Below are positions 54,622-64,000 of a DNA stretch of 64,000 bases, piece after piece (the first letter of the stretch is position 1; each line of letters opens with the position of its first letter). Source of the DNA: Deinococcus seoulensis (GTDB lineage: Bacteria > Deinococcota > Deinococci > Deinococcales > Deinococcaceae); contig NZ_BMQM01000017.1 in the NCBI RefSeq assembly GCF_014648115.1, positions 24,691 through 88,690 on the forward strand, given 5' to 3'. The position numbers and the translations under genes are program-made. Under the pieces are notes generated by a model. It searched no databases, had not been told where the DNA came from, and saw only the letters and a list, made by a program, of their open reading frames with translations.

Positions 54622-56312
54622 GGGTTCCTCTCGATGTACCCGCGCAGGTCCGTCTGCGCGCCCGCTGCGGCTTCCTGCGTGATCAGGCGCACCAGGCGGG
54701 CCGCCTCGCTCGCGCCGGGCTGCTGGAGTTTGATGGTCAGGCGCGTCAGCCCGGCGGCCGTGTGCTCCCCGGCGATCTCGGCGACGTCACCCACGAGGTC
54801 CCCGCCGGGGTGGCCGGTCAGGGTGACGCTGCTCAGCGCGGTTGGGAGCGCCGTGACCTTGAACTCGGTGGGTTCCTGCGCGGGCGGGCGCAGGCTGGAC
54901 TGCGCGATGGTGCTGGTTTTCGCGCGGTCCAGGCCGATGAATTCCAGCGCGTAGAGTTTCAGGCGTCCGGCGGGCACGGTGGGTTGCCCGTCGAAGGTGT
55001 TGAACCCGAAGTTCAGGGTCGCGGCGTACGGGGTGGGGGTGTCTGCGGCCCAGGGTTCGGTGCGCAGGCTCGTGAGGAACTCGGCTGGGAGCGGGCGGAC
55101 GCTGGTCACCTCGCGCACCGCGCCGCCCGTGTCGTCGAGGTGGTAGTCGAACGTCGCTTCCGCCTGGTACGTGGTCGCGCCGGTCGGGTCCGTGAAGGCG
55201 TACTGGAGGGTGATCTCTCCGTAGAAGCTGCTGGCGTCCAGGCCGCTCATGTCGAGTGAGTACACGGCGCGCATCCCAACGACCGGGTCGGCGTCCGCGC
55301 CGACCGGCACGCGGAACTGGAGGTACGGGGCGCGGGCCGCGCCGTCGTTCGCGGCGTACGTGGTGCCGCTGCCGTCCGTGGCGTTGGCGACGCCCGTGAA
55401 GCCGGAGCTGGTCAGGTCGCTCAGGGGGAGGGTGCGGGTGAGGACGTCCGCGCCGTCCGGGACGATGGCGGCGCCCTGCAGGCCGTAGTCCTCGAAGCCG
55501 GGCGAGGTGGCTTTGAGGGTGTACGTGCCGGGCTGGTACGGGAGGCCGTACGCGGAGAATCCGCCCCGGCCGAAGGCGTACGCGATGATGGTCCCGGCGA
55601 GGTACCCGGGCGGGTACACGGCCACCCTGTTGGGGTTGGTGCCGCTCGCGCGGCTCAGGGCGATCAGGGTCATCTCGGTGATGGCGTCGTCCCCACTGAC
55701 GGTCAGCAGCCCGAGGCTCTGCACGTCGTTCACGCTGAGGGCCAGGGTGGGTGGTTCCGGGGTGGCGAAGAAGAACCGCCCGTCGGGGAGCACGCCGAAC
55801 GGCACGCCCCGTTCGGTGTCGAGGGTCTTGCCGAGCGTGTCGAGTGCCTGCCCGAGCTTCCGGAACGGCATGCTGAACTTCGTCAGGGTCCGCCCGGTCA
55901 GGGGGATCAGGCTCTCGTCGTACGTGATGGCCGGGTGCCGGTACTGCTGGACGAGGGCGCGGACGATCACGGCGACGTCCACGTTCTCGAAGATTTCGTT
56001 CCCGATGACGCGCCGGGTGAGCAGGTCGCTCGCGCCGACGAGTTTCACGTCCCCGAAGTTCGGGTCGCGCGGGTGGGGGCACTCGACGACCGGCCCGTAG
56101 AAGATGGGCTGCCCGCCGAGGCTCAGGCGGATCAGGTCGCGGTTCCGGACGCCCAGGGTGGGCGCGCGGGCGCGGAGGGTGGCGGTCACGCCGTCGAGCA
56201 GGCGGGTGGAGTTCCAGGTGAACCCGCCGACGATGCCGGTGGGCTGGTCCTGGGTGCAGGTGGCCTTGACGGTCACGCCGTCCGGGGCGATCAGGTCGAC
56301 TTGCCAGGGCAG
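54618..56312 (-). CDS. Minor tail protein (baseplate or tail-tip)
   Basis: 564 residues if translation begins at CTG 56312, which lies just after a perfect AAAGGAGGTGA site; the first conventional start is GTG 56276, 36 nt further from it. Beta-rich throughout: GVTATLRARAPTLGVRNRDL, LIRLSLGGQPIFYGPVVECP, then DVAVIVRALVQQYRHPAITY and ALSVNDVQSLGLLTVSGDD. The N-terminal third resembles phage tail-tip/hub proteins. It follows the tape measure gene, as expected for distal tail genes. Confidence 0.65.
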   Translation of the reverse strand: MPWQVDLIAPDGVTVKATCTQDQPTGIVGGFTWNSTRLLDGVTATLRARAPTLGVRNRDLIRLSLGGQPIFYGPVVECPHPRDPNFGDVKLVGASDLLTRRVIGNEIFENVDVAVIVRALVQQYRHPAITYDESLIPLTGRTLTKFSMPFRKLGQALDTLGKTLDTERGVPFGVLPDGRFFFATPEPPTLALSVNDVQSLGLLTVSGDDAITEMTLIALSRASGTNPNRVAVYPPGYLAGTIIAYAFGRGGFSAYGLPYQPGTYTLKATSPGFEDYGLQGAAIVPDGADVLTRTLPLSDLTSSGFTGVANATDGSGTTYAANDGAARAPYLQFRVPVGADADPVVGMRAVYSLDMSGLDASSFYGEITLQYAFTDPTGATTYQAEATFDYHLDDTGGAVREVTSVRPLPAEFLTSLRTEPWAADTPTPYAATLNFGFNTFDGQPTVPAGRLKLYALEFIGLDRAKTSTIAQSSLRPPAQEPTEFKVTALPTALSSVTLTGHPGGDLVGDVAEIAGEHTAAGLTRLTIKLQQPGASEAARLVRLITQEAAAGAQTDLRGYIERNP

Positions 56313-56340
56313 GGTGAATCACCTCCTTTCAGGGTGGGGG

Positions 56341-59300
56341 TCAGGAGCGCAGGAGACGCAGGGCGTAGGAGCGCAGGTCGTTGACCGCGTCGATCTGCAC
56401 GTGGCTTTCCGCCTGGACGCGCAGGCCGTCGCTGGCGAGTTGCTTCAGGACGGGCGTGGCCTCACGGAACGCGGCGGCGACGTCGGTGGCGGACGCGCTG
56501 AAGTCCGTCATGTACGCCGGGGCGGCGCTGACGACGGTGGGCGCGGCGGCGAGGCCGAGGTCCACGGCGGAGTTCCCGGTCTGCCCGACCTGCTCCTGCA
56601 CGTCCGTGCCGAACTGGCCCATCTTCTCGGCGGCGGGCACGAGGACGGTCTCGTAGAAGGTGGCGAGGGCGCTGTTGCCCTGCGCGATGGCGCCCTGGAG
56701 TCCGTTGGCGGCCTCGGCGAGGGCCTGGGCGTTCCCGGATTTCATGGCGGTGATGTACGTGTCCAGGAAGGGTTGCAGGATGCCCTGCATGACGGCGCTC
56801 TTCACGAACCCGTCGATCAGCCCCTGGAGGATCTGCTGCCCGAGGCCCTTGCGGACGTCGAGGCCGAGTTCCGCGAAGGACCGTTTGCCCTGCTTGATGC
56901 CGTCGAGCATGCCGGTGCTGATGGCGTTGTACAGGGCGTCCCCGAGGCCCTTGGCGATGTCCACGCTTTCCTGGTCGATGCTGGACTTCTTGAAGCCCAG
57001 GAAGCCCCAGAACCCGCCGCGACTCTCGACCTTGGCGTACTTGCTGAGGTCGAAGAACTTCACGTCCCTGGTCGCCTGGGAGACCTGCTCGGCGGCTTTC
57101 TTGGCGCTGTTCGCGCCGCCCTGGAAGATGTCGATGAGGGTGGTGACGACCGTGGTGACGCCGGCGATCAGCGCGCCGATCCAGTCGCCCTTGGCGAGGG
57201 CACCGAGGGTGGCCTGCACGCCGCTCACGAACGTGTCGATCACGCCGTCGATGTCCTCGTCGCCGGTCTTGAACACCCCGGCCAGCCCGCCGATCAGGGC
57301 CTGCGCTCCGGCGATCAGGCCGCCCTGCCCGCCGCCTTTCTTCAGGTACGCGGAGAGGCCTTCCAGGCCCGCGCTGATGGTGCCCTGGAGTTTCCCGCCC
57401 TTCCCGACGACTCCGGCGAGCATGGTGAGGCGGTCCGCAACGGGATTGCCTTCGCCGGCGACCTTCCCTTCGAGGTCGGTGATGCGTTTGAGGGCGTCGA
57501 TGTACTCGGGCGTTCCGGCGGCCAGCCCGGTGAGGCGGGCGCGCCAGTAGGCGAGTGCGGCATTCAGTCCGGCGAGGTACGCGGGGCTGCCGTCGCGTCC
57601 CTCGGCGTCCGCGAGGGCCTTCTGCGCCTCGGCCAGGGCGAGGGCACTCTCGGCTGCCTGGTCCTGCTGGGCCTGCGTGAACGCATTGGCGGCGTCGTCC
57701 CCGGCTTTCGCGGCGGCGAGGGTGACGTTGTCCAGCAGCGTCTGGTAGGCCTGCTGCGTGGCGAGCAGACCGTCCCGGACCTGGAGTTCGTCGGGCGTGA
57801 GGTCCTCGTCGCGTTTCTCCGCGAACGCCGCGAGGGCCGCGCGGAGGTCCGCGAGCTTGGTGGTGTACGTGTCCCGCAGCGTGTCGAACTGCGCGGCGGC
57901 CTTCGCGCTGGCGCTGGTGGCGTCGTCGGGTTTGCCGACGGCGGCGACGTCCTTCTCACCCTGGGTCAGGAGCCTGTCCGGGTCCGCGACGAGGGACGCG
58001 GCGGACTGCCGGACCTTGCCGCTGGCCTGATCGAGCTTGCGCAGGGCCGCGTCGATCTGCGCGACCGCCGCTTCCCCGCTCTTGCCCATGGCGGCGTACG
58101 TGGTGCGCCACGTCGCCAGGACGCTGCGGGCCGTGGCGCGCTGCTGGGCGTCCTGGGTGTCGAGGTTGTCCTGCAGGTCCTGGATGCGGCCGTCGATTTC
58201 CGTCTTCAGGCCCTCGCTGGTTTCCTTCTCGCTGGCGGTGATCTGCCTGCCGGTGTCGCGTTTCACGGCCAGCACGTAGTCGCGGTACCCGTTCTCGGCG
58301 TCCGTGCGGATGCGGCCGAGGGCGAGCTGGTGGTCGCGTTCCAGCAGTTCCCGGACGGTGAGGGTGCTGCCGTCCGCCTGGAGGCGCTGCTGGTCGAGCA
58401 GGCCCTGCTGCCGGGCCTCGTCCACGGCCGCCTGGTAGCGGTCGCGTTCGGCGGCCTCCTCGATCGCGCGGGACTGATCGACCTCAGCGCGTTTCGCGGC
58501 GAGCAGCTGCGGCTGGTAGCGTTTGCGGATCTCCAGTTTCTGGGCTTCGGTGAGGTCCTCGGCGTCCAGTTCGTCGGCCTGCTGGTTCTCGACGTCGCGG
58601 GTGCGTTGTTCGAGGTCGGCCAGGAGGCTGGCGCGGATGCGGCTGGCCGTTTCGCGGTCGAGGGTTTCCAGGGCCGCGTTGAGGGTGCGGCGGGCGTCCT
58701 CCTCGGCCGTGGTGCGGTCACTGAGGTTCTTGGCGAGGGTGTTGTTCAGGCGGGCGGTGTTCGCGGCGAGTTCGCGGTCCCTGGCCTGCTCCAGTTCCCG
58801 GCGGCGGGCGGCGGTGATGCCCTCCAGGGACAGGAGCTTGCCGTACTTCTCGCGGGTCTGGCGGTCCTCGTCGGCGGCGGTCGCGCGGGCGGCGGCGTCA
58901 CGGGCGTCCTGCACCCGCTGCCCGAACTGGACTTCCAGCCGCAGGAGTTCGGTGAGGTTGCCCTTGGCGGCTGCCTTGCGGTTCTCGTACTCGCCTTCGG
59001 CGGTCGCCTGGTCGGCTCCGGCCTGCGCGAGCTGGCTCTCGGTGAGGGCCTGCTGCGTCTGCGCGTCCGTGAGTTGCTTGCGCTTCCCGATTTCCGCGTC
59101 GAGCAGCGCCAGTTTGTCCTTGTCGCCGCCGTTGGCGATGACGCGGGCGCGGGCGTTCTCCAGTTCGGAGAGCGTCCACTTGTCAACTTCGGCGCGGAGC
59201 TTCTCGACTTCGCTACGGTGGTTGACGACCGCCTGTCCCTGCGTGGCGAGCGTCTGCCCCTGCGTGATCAGGGCCGTGACGCTGCCCCGCAGCGCGGGCG

Positions 59301-62300
59301 GGAGGGCGTCCACCTTCGCCCTGGTGTCGGCGAGGGCCTGCTGGTAGCGCTGGAGGCTCTCGGCGGTGACCTTCCCCTGCTGCACCTGAAGGGCGAAGCG
59401 GTCGTTGAGTTGACCGGTCTCGCGGATCAGGGTCTGCTGGGCCTTGCTGGCCGCCTCGGCTGCCGCCTGGGCTTTCTTATCGGCGGTGGCCTGCACGCCT
59501 GCGCGGCGGGCACGTTCGGCCAGGATGGCGTTCAGTTGCGGCCCGAGCTTCGCGGCGCGGGCGTCGGCTTCCATGCTGGCCAGTTGCGCGGACGTCTTCT
59601 TCCGCAGCGCCTCCTTGTACTCGGTGAGGGCCACGCCGCTCAGGGCGACGGTGCGGGCGGCAGCGGCCTGCACTTTGGTACTGGACGCCAGGGCGGCCGC
59701 CTGGTTGAACAGCGCCTGCGTGCCCGCCTGGAGGGCCAGGGGAAGTTTCTGCACGCGGGCCTGGAAGTCCTCCATCCGCTGGTTGAAGGCCAGCAGGCTG
59801 GCGGCCGTGACCTTGCCCTGGTCGGACTGGAGCTTGAACGCCGCGATGCTCTGCCGGATCTCGCGGACGAGGGTCTCGCGGGTCGCGGCGGCGGCCCTGT
59901 CGGCGGCAGTGCCGGCCTTCACGGCGGACGTGCGTTCCCGCTCGCGGCGGGCTTCCTCGGCCAGGATGGCGGTCATGGCCTTCTTGTTGTTGGTCCGCTG
60001 GGCTTCGGCTTTCGCCTGGGCGAGTTCCAGGGGGGTGAGGTCCTTGAGGTTCTTCTTGTACTCGGACTGCGCGGCCAGGTCGGCAGCGGTGGTCTTGCTG
60101 CTGCCGGTCCCGGTGCCGGTGCCGGGGAGGGTGCGCGTGCCGCTCGGGAGGACGGTGGGGGCCGTCACGACCGGCGGCTTGATGGCCTGCACGGCGGCGG
60201 CGGTGGCCTTCGCGGTCTGCCCGAGGGTCTTGATGTCCTGCGTGAAGCCCTGCGCGGCGTCCTGCGCGCTGGCGCGGACGTTGTCGAGGGCCGCGCCGGT
60301 CAGCTGGGCGCCGGTGCGGATGTCACCCAGTCCGGCCTGCACGGTCTGCGCCGCGCCGCCCAGGTCGGTTTTCAGGGTGCCGGACACCCCGGCGACGTCC
60401 TTCTGGAGTTGCGCGCCGGACGAGCTGACGCCCTTGAGTCCGGACTGCACGTTCCCGAGGGCGCTATTCAGGGCGCTTCCGGCGCCGTTGTCGGCGGTGA
60501 AGTCCTTCAGGGCGCCAGAGGCTCCGCTGAGTGCCCCGGCGACCCCGTCGGCGGTGCTCGTGGCGCTGTCCTTGGCGGACGCAGCGGCGGCGGCCTGCGC
60601 GCGGTCGTACGCGGCCTGGGAGGAACCGGCGAACCGGTCGATGATCCCGGTGGCGGTACTCACGGCGGCCCTGGCCACTCCGGCCAGGGCGTCCCCGACA
60701 CTCAGGCCCAGGGCCTTCAGGACGTTCCCGATGGGGGCCAGGATGCGGCTGATGCTGTTGGCGGCTCCGGCGACGATGCTGCTCACGCGGTTGTACGCCT
60801 GCACCAGGAAGTCCGCGCCCGCCTGGACGGGCTGCACGACGTACCGGAAGAACGCCCCGGCCACCTGCGACAGCACGCGGCTGACCCCGTCACTGAACTG
60901 CCCGTACAGGCGGATGCCCGCCGCGAGGACCTGCCCGGCCTTCTCGACGAACGCGTTCCGGACGGCCAGCAGCAGCGCCCCGAACACCCCGGCGAGGCCC
61001 TTCACGATCAGGCCGACGCCCTGCACGTTCCGCCCGACGCTCGCAGCGAACGCCCCGACGTACCCGCCGGCGGCGACGAACACGGCGCGCGCACCCTGCC
61101 CGAACGCCTGGATGAGTTTCACGACCCCGGCAAGGATGGTGCCGATGCCGGTCCCGGCGAGCTTGAAAGTCTCCGGGAGGCCTGCCACGAACCGCCCGAG
61201 GGCGACCAGGGCCAGGCGGGCGATTCCGGCGCCGCGTGTGGCGGCGTCCGCGATGCCCTGCAGGCTGAGGGTGATGCCGCCCTGCCCGACCCCGAACGCG
61301 GACAGCAGGGAGCTGATGGCGGCGATGACACCCTGGAACACGCCGTTGACGACGTTCAGGAGGATGCCGAGGGCGACGGTCGCGGCGGTCTGGATGACCG
61401 TCCAGACTTCCCAGAGGACCTTCAGGACGGGGTACAGCACGGAGTCCCACACGGCGCGGATACCGCCGAACACGGTGGTGACGATGCTGCCCAGCCCGGT
61501 CATGGCGGTGCGGGCCGAGTCGGCCAGCTGACCGAAGGCGCCCTGGCCTTCCTGCGCGAGCGTGAGCATGCCGCTGAACGCCTCGACGGCCTGCGTGGCG
61601 CCGCGCACGATGGCGGCGAGGGCCGCGAGGAACGGCGTGCCGATCTGGATCTTGACCTGCTCGAACGCCGCGCCGAACTGCTTCCCGGCACCCTGGAGGG
61701 ACTCGAGGCGTTCACGGGCGACGCGGGCGGCTTCGCCCTGCTTCTTCATGGCCTCGGTGTTGGCCTCGATGGCGCGGGGACCTTCGCGCAGCAGGATCTG
61801 CGCGGCGCGCAGGGCGTCCTGACCGAAGATCTGCCGGAGCAGTTGCTTCTGCGCCTGCGGGGTCAGGTCGACGAGCTTGCCTTTCAGGTCCGCGATGATG
61901 TCGTTGAACGGCCGCATCTGGCCAGCCGCGTCGAACGCGCTGACCTTCAGGGCCTTCAGGGCCTTGGCGCCCGTGTCCACCGGCGCGGTCAGGGACAGCA
62001 GCAGGGTCTTGAGGCTGGTCCCGGCGTCCGACATGTTCTTGAAGCCACCCTGCGCGAGGGTGGCCATGACGCCCGTGAACTGCTCGAGGCTCAGGTTCGC
62101 GTCACGCGCGACCGGACCGACCGCCGCGATCGCCTGGGAGAGGTCCTGCGCGCCGAGGAAGGTCTTGTTACTGAAGTTCGCGAACACGTCCGCGACCTTG
62201 GACAGCTGCGGCGCCTGCAACCCGAAGGCGGTCATGGCACCCACGGCGAGCTTCCCGCCTTCAGCGGCGGTGATCCCGGCGGCCCCGGCGAGTTCCAGGG

Positions 62301-63840
62301 CGCCCTTGAGGCCCCCGCCGATCACGTCGGCGGCGCTCAGGCCCGCGCGGTTCAGTTCCAGGACCGCGCCGGCCGCCTCGCGCGCCCCGACGCCGAGGGG
62401 TTTACCGATGTCGAACGTGGCGGCCGTCAGCTGGCGCAGTTGCTCGGCGGTGGGTTGCGTCAGGGCGCGGATGTCCGCGAGGGTCTGCTCGAACTGCGCG
62501 GCCGTCTTGACGCTCGCGGCGATCGCGGCGCCCAGGGCGACCACGGCGGCCGTGACGGCGGCGATGGCGATGGCGACGGGTCCGCCGACCGCGCCGACGC
62601 CGCTGAGGCTGCTGCCGAGCGTGCCGGCCTGCGCGGCGGCCGCGCCGAGGCTACCCCCGGCGATCTGCGCGAACTGCGGGAGCTGACGCAGGGCGGCCAT
62701 GATGCCCCCGGCGAACCCGGCGCCGCTGGGGTTGTTGTTCAGGCTGTTCAGGTTCGAGCGGATCTGCCCGCTCATGCGGCTCAGCTCGCCCATCTGCGCG
62801 GTCGTGGTGGTGGTGCGGCGGCCCACGGCGGCGATCTGCCCTTCCAGGCGCTTCATCTCGGCTTCGAAGGCCTGCACGGCGGCGCGTTTCTCACCGAAGC
62901 GTCCAGCGGCGGCGGTGGCGCGTTCGAATTCGGCGCGGGCGGCGGCCATGTCGGTCTTGATCTTGGTGATGCTCTGCGCGTTGATGTTCCGCGTGGCCTG
63001 CGTGAGGCCCTTCATGGTGCGTTCGAGGGTGGCGGCCTCGCGGCTCCCGGCGGTCAGGGTGGCGGCCATGGCGCGCCCGTCCCGTTCGATGCTCTGGATG
63101 CCGCGCAGGTACGTGCGGAGGCTGACCTCACCCCGGTCGTACTTGCCCTTCAGGGAGTCGAGTTCCCGGCCGAGTTTCGCGACGGCGTCCGCCTGGGCGC
63201 GCTCGGCTCCACGGGCCGCTTCACGGGCGGCGCGGGCCTGCTGATCCGCCAGTCCCTTCAGGGCAGTGGCGGCCTGACCGCTGCTGTTCCGCAGGGCGTC
63301 CAGGCGGGCCTGCTGACTCTGCGTGAGGGGGCCGAGGCCGCGCAGGCTGGCGATCTCCGCGTCGATGCTGGCCTTCAGGTTGCGGGTGGCCTGCTCGAAC
63401 TGCGTGGTGTTCAGGACGCTGTTCTTCAGGTCGGCCTGCAGGGCGCGGAGTTGCGAGGCGTAGGCGTTGCTGACGCCCGGTCCGCCGCCACCGGCCCCAT
63501 TGCCGCCGCCACCGCCAGGGCCGCCGCCCAGGCTGCGGATCTTCGCTTCCAGCGCGGTGAGGTCCGTGATCTGCTTGCCGATCTTGCTGATCACGCTTTT
63601 CAGGGCGCTGACATCCACCCGCAGGAGGCTTTTCAGGTCGGTGTTCAGGTCCCGGAACGCGGCCTTCACGCCGTCCACCTGGCCGCGCAGCTGGGCCGGG
63701 TCGGCTTTCACGTTGATGCGGACGGGTTTGGAGATCGCCTGCAACTCGGCGCGGGCAGCGTTCGCGAACGCCGTCAGGCTGGCCTTCGCGGCCGTGGTGA
63801 TCAGCGTGAGGTCGATGCGGGCAGATCCGACGTTGGTCAT
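56341..63840 (-). CDS. Tail tape measure protein
   Basis: 2499 residues from ATG 63840 (GGAGG upstream). Long Ala/Gln/Lys/Arg-rich coiled coils fill most of it. A TP901-type tape-measure core lies at about 445-650: QFEQTLADIRALTQPTAEQL, AREAAGAVLELNRAGLSAAD, GGLKGALELAGAAGITAAEG, LEQFTGVMATLAQGGFKNMS. Hydrophobic segments occur near 420-440 and between about 880 and 960. At roughly 0.15 nm per residue it implies a tail of about 370 nm, long for a siphovirus. It also acts in genome ejection. Confidence 0.92.
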   Translation of the reverse strand: MTNVGSARIDLTLITTAAKASLTAFANAARAELQAISKPVRINVKADPAQLRGQVDGVKAAFRDLNTDLKSLLRVDVSALKSVISKIGKQITDLTALEAKIRSLGGGPGGGGGNGAGGGGPGVSNAYASQLRALQADLKNSVLNTTQFEQATRNLKASIDAEIASLRGLGPLTQSQQARLDALRNSSGQAATALKGLADQQARAAREAARGAERAQADAVAKLGRELDSLKGKYDRGEVSLRTYLRGIQSIERDGRAMAATLTAGSREAATLERTMKGLTQATRNINAQSITKIKTDMAAARAEFERATAAAGRFGEKRAAVQAFEAEMKRLEGQIAAVGRRTTTTTAQMGELSRMSGQIRSNLNSLNNNPSGAGFAGGIMAALRQLPQFAQIAGGSLGAAAAQAGTLGSSLSGVGAVGGPVAIAIAAVTAAVVALGAAIAASVKTAAQFEQTLADIRALTQPTAEQLRQLTAATFDIGKPLGVGAREAAGAVLELNRAGLSAADVIGGGLKGALELAGAAGITAAEGGKLAVGAMTAFGLQAPQLSKVADVFANFSNKTFLGAQDLSQAIAAVGPVARDANLSLEQFTGVMATLAQGGFKNMSDAGTSLKTLLLSLTAPVDTGAKALKALKVSAFDAAGQMRPFNDIIADLKGKLVDLTPQAQKQLLRQIFGQDALRAAQILLREGPRAIEANTEAMKKQGEAARVARERLESLQGAGKQFGAAFEQVKIQIGTPFLAALAAIVRGATQAVEAFSGMLTLAQEGQGAFGQLADSARTAMTGLGSIVTTVFGGIRAVWDSVLYPVLKVLWEVWTVIQTAATVALGILLNVVNGVFQGVIAAISSLLSAFGVGQGGITLSLQGIADAATRGAGIARLALVALGRFVAGLPETFKLAGTGIGTILAGVVKLIQAFGQGARAVFVAAGGYVGAFAASVGRNVQGVGLIVKGLAGVFGALLLAVRNAFVEKAGQVLAAGIRLYGQFSDGVSRVLSQVAGAFFRYVVQPVQAGADFLVQAYNRVSSIVAGAANSISRILAPIGNVLKALGLSVGDALAGVARAAVSTATGIIDRFAGSSQAAYDRAQAAAAASAKDSATSTADGVAGALSGASGALKDFTADNGAGSALNSALGNVQSGLKGVSSSGAQLQKDVAGVSGTLKTDLGGAAQTVQAGLGDIRTGAQLTGAALDNVRASAQDAAQGFTQDIKTLGQTAKATAAAVQAIKPPVVTAPTVLPSGTRTLPGTGTGTGSSKTTAADLAAQSEYKKNLKDLTPLELAQAKAEAQRTNNKKAMTAILAEEARRERERTSAVKAGTAADRAAAATRETLVREIRQSIAAFKLQSDQGKVTAASLLAFNQRMEDFQARVQKLPLALQAGTQALFNQAAALASSTKVQAAAARTVALSGVALTEYKEALRKKTSAQLASMEADARAAKLGPQLNAILAERARRAGVQATADKKAQAAAEAASKAQQTLIRETGQLNDRFALQVQQGKVTAESLQRYQQALADTRAKVDALPPALRGSVTALITQGQTLATQGQAVVNHRSEVEKLRAEVDKWTLSELENARARVIANGGDKDKLALLDAEIGKRKQLTDAQTQQALTESQLAQAGADQATAEGEYENRKAAAKGNLTELLRLEVQFGQRVQDARDAAARATAADEDRQTREKYGKLLSLEGITAARRRELEQARDRELAANTARLNNTLAKNLSDRTTAEEDARRTLNAALETLDRETASRIRASLLADLEQRTRDVENQQADELDAEDLTEAQKLEIRKRYQPQLLAAKRAEVDQSRAIEEAAERDRYQAAVDEARQQGLLDQQRLQADGSTLTVRELLERDHQLALGRIRTDAENGYRDYVLAVKRDTGRQITASEKETSEGLKTEIDGRIQDLQDNLDTQDAQQRATARSVLATWRTTYAAMGKSGEAAVAQIDAALRKLDQASGKVRQSAASLVADPDRLLTQGEKDVAAVGKPDDATSASAKAAAQFDTLRDTYTTKLADLRAALAAFAEKRDEDLTPDELQVRDGLLATQQAYQTLLDNVTLAAAKAGDDAANAFTQAQQDQAAESALALAEAQKALADAEGRDGSPAYLAGLNAALAYWRARLTGLAAGTPEYIDALKRITDLEGKVAGEGNPVADRLTMLAGVVGKGGKLQGTISAGLEGLSAYLKKGGGQGGLIAGAQALIGGLAGVFKTGDEDIDGVIDTFVSGVQATLGALAKGDWIGALIAGVTTVVTTLIDIFQGGANSAKKAAEQVSQATRDVKFFDLSKYAKVESRGGFWGFLGFKKSSIDQESVDIAKGLGDALYNAISTGMLDGIKQGKRSFAELGLDVRKGLGQQILQGLIDGFVKSAVMQGILQPFLDTYITAMKSGNAQALAEAANGLQGAIAQGNSALATFYETVLVPAAEKMGQFGTDVQEQVGQTGNSAVDLGLAAAPTVVSAAPAYMTDFSASATDVAAAFREATPVLKQLASDGLRVQAESHVQIDAVNDLRSYALRLLRS

Positions 63841-63873
63841 GCGGTGGAACCTCCAGGCAAAAAGGGTGGTACG

Positions 63874-63895
63874 AAAAAACCGCCCCGTGGGGCGG
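63874..63895 (-). terminator. Terminator upstream of the tape measure gene
   Basis: CCGCCC-CGTG-GGGCGG stem (63880-63895) followed on the minus strand by six T. It lies after the gene that enters from the right edge. Its position ahead of the tape measure gene suggests attenuation or a promoter between the two. Confidence 0.65.
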
Positions 63896-63913
63896 CGTGG
63901 GTCTCGGTTTGGG

Positions 63914-64000
63914 TTACCTGTCAGGGAAGGCGCGGGTACGCTCAAGGGTCAGGGTGCCCGTGTCCTGCTGGTAGATGATGGCCGCCCAGGGCGGCGGAAT
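63914..64000 (-). CDS. Partial gene upstream of the tape measure gene
   Basis: Only the last 28 codons are in the window (ending LERTRAFPDR, stop TAA at 63916-63914). Position before the tape measure gene suggests a tail assembly or major tail-related protein, but the fragment is too short to identify. Confidence 0.55.
   Translation of the reverse strand: MPPPWAAIIYQQDTGTLTLERTRAFPDR

Noticed and set aside
56104..63978. Open reading frame of about 2624 codons on the plus strand
   Set aside because: It lies antisense to the tape measure and minor tail genes, has no ribosome binding site, and its Gly/Arg/Val-rich composition is what GC-rich codons give when read backwards.

Overview
The window looks like the non-capsid half of a temperate siphovirus, or phage-plasmid, of a very GC-rich host. 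Deinococcus is my best guess: roughly 65-70% G+C, many GTG and TTG starts, and -10 boxes lying almost on the start codon. The host assignment is inference; no 16S rRNA or housekeeping gene is present. No terminase, portal or capsid gene is seen, so packaging and head genes must lie outside the window, probably past the right edge, from where the late operon is transcribed leftward. Layout. (1) 1-5302, minus strand: a replication operon with an initiator gene that carries four 19-bp iteron-like dyads and an AT-rich segment inside its own reading frame, in the same order as lambda O/ori, plus a structured leader, a BRO/KilA-type antirepressor and small genes. (2) 5388-9396: a GNAT acetyltransferase island, small phage genes and a tyrosine recombinase. 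(3) 9408-11660: a HicB-like/membrane protein gene pair and two tRNA-like elements, in an otherwise gene-poor kilobase. (4) 11660-14645: the lysogeny switch, with divergent Xre regulators, four dyads of one operator type, and a minus-strand operon of a TPR protein, a 43-residue secreted peptide and a 66-residue protein that runs convergently into the repressor gene. (5) 14645-29179: a long plus-strand early operon of about 27 genes, nearly all joined by 4-bp ATGA/GTGA overlaps, with a methyltransferase-like protein, a ParB-domain protein, winged-helix proteins, ASCH, MazG-like and HAD proteins. (6) 29180-30267: an AT-rich putative centromere with parA and a small parB-like partner. (7) 30296-32227: a two-gene CBASS (CD-NTase plus Cap15-type 2TM beta-barrel effector) with its own Xre regulator. 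(8) 32296-36380: small accessory genes. (9) 36653-44300: a type I-C interference module (cas3, cas5, cas8c, cas7) followed directly by 27 repeats and 26 spacers, with no cas4, cas1 or cas2. (10) 44396-64000: late genes, mostly minus strand: lysis proteins (M15-type endolysin, membrane proteins, candidate Rz1-like lipoprotein), two HExxH lipoproteins, a glucuronyl C5-epimerase-like secreted protein, tail spike, collagen-like protein, minor tail protein and a 2499-residue tape measure protein. How it fits together: iterons, initiator and ParAB suggest maintenance as a plasmid, with the recombinase for integration or resolution. The Xre repressor probably controls the rightward early operon and the TPR/peptide operon through shared operators. 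The resident element carries two antiviral systems and perhaps peptide signalling. The strongest candidates for something undescribed are the TPR/secreted-peptide pair at the lysogeny switch, the structured RNA region upstream of the initiator, and the two aberrant tRNA-like elements.
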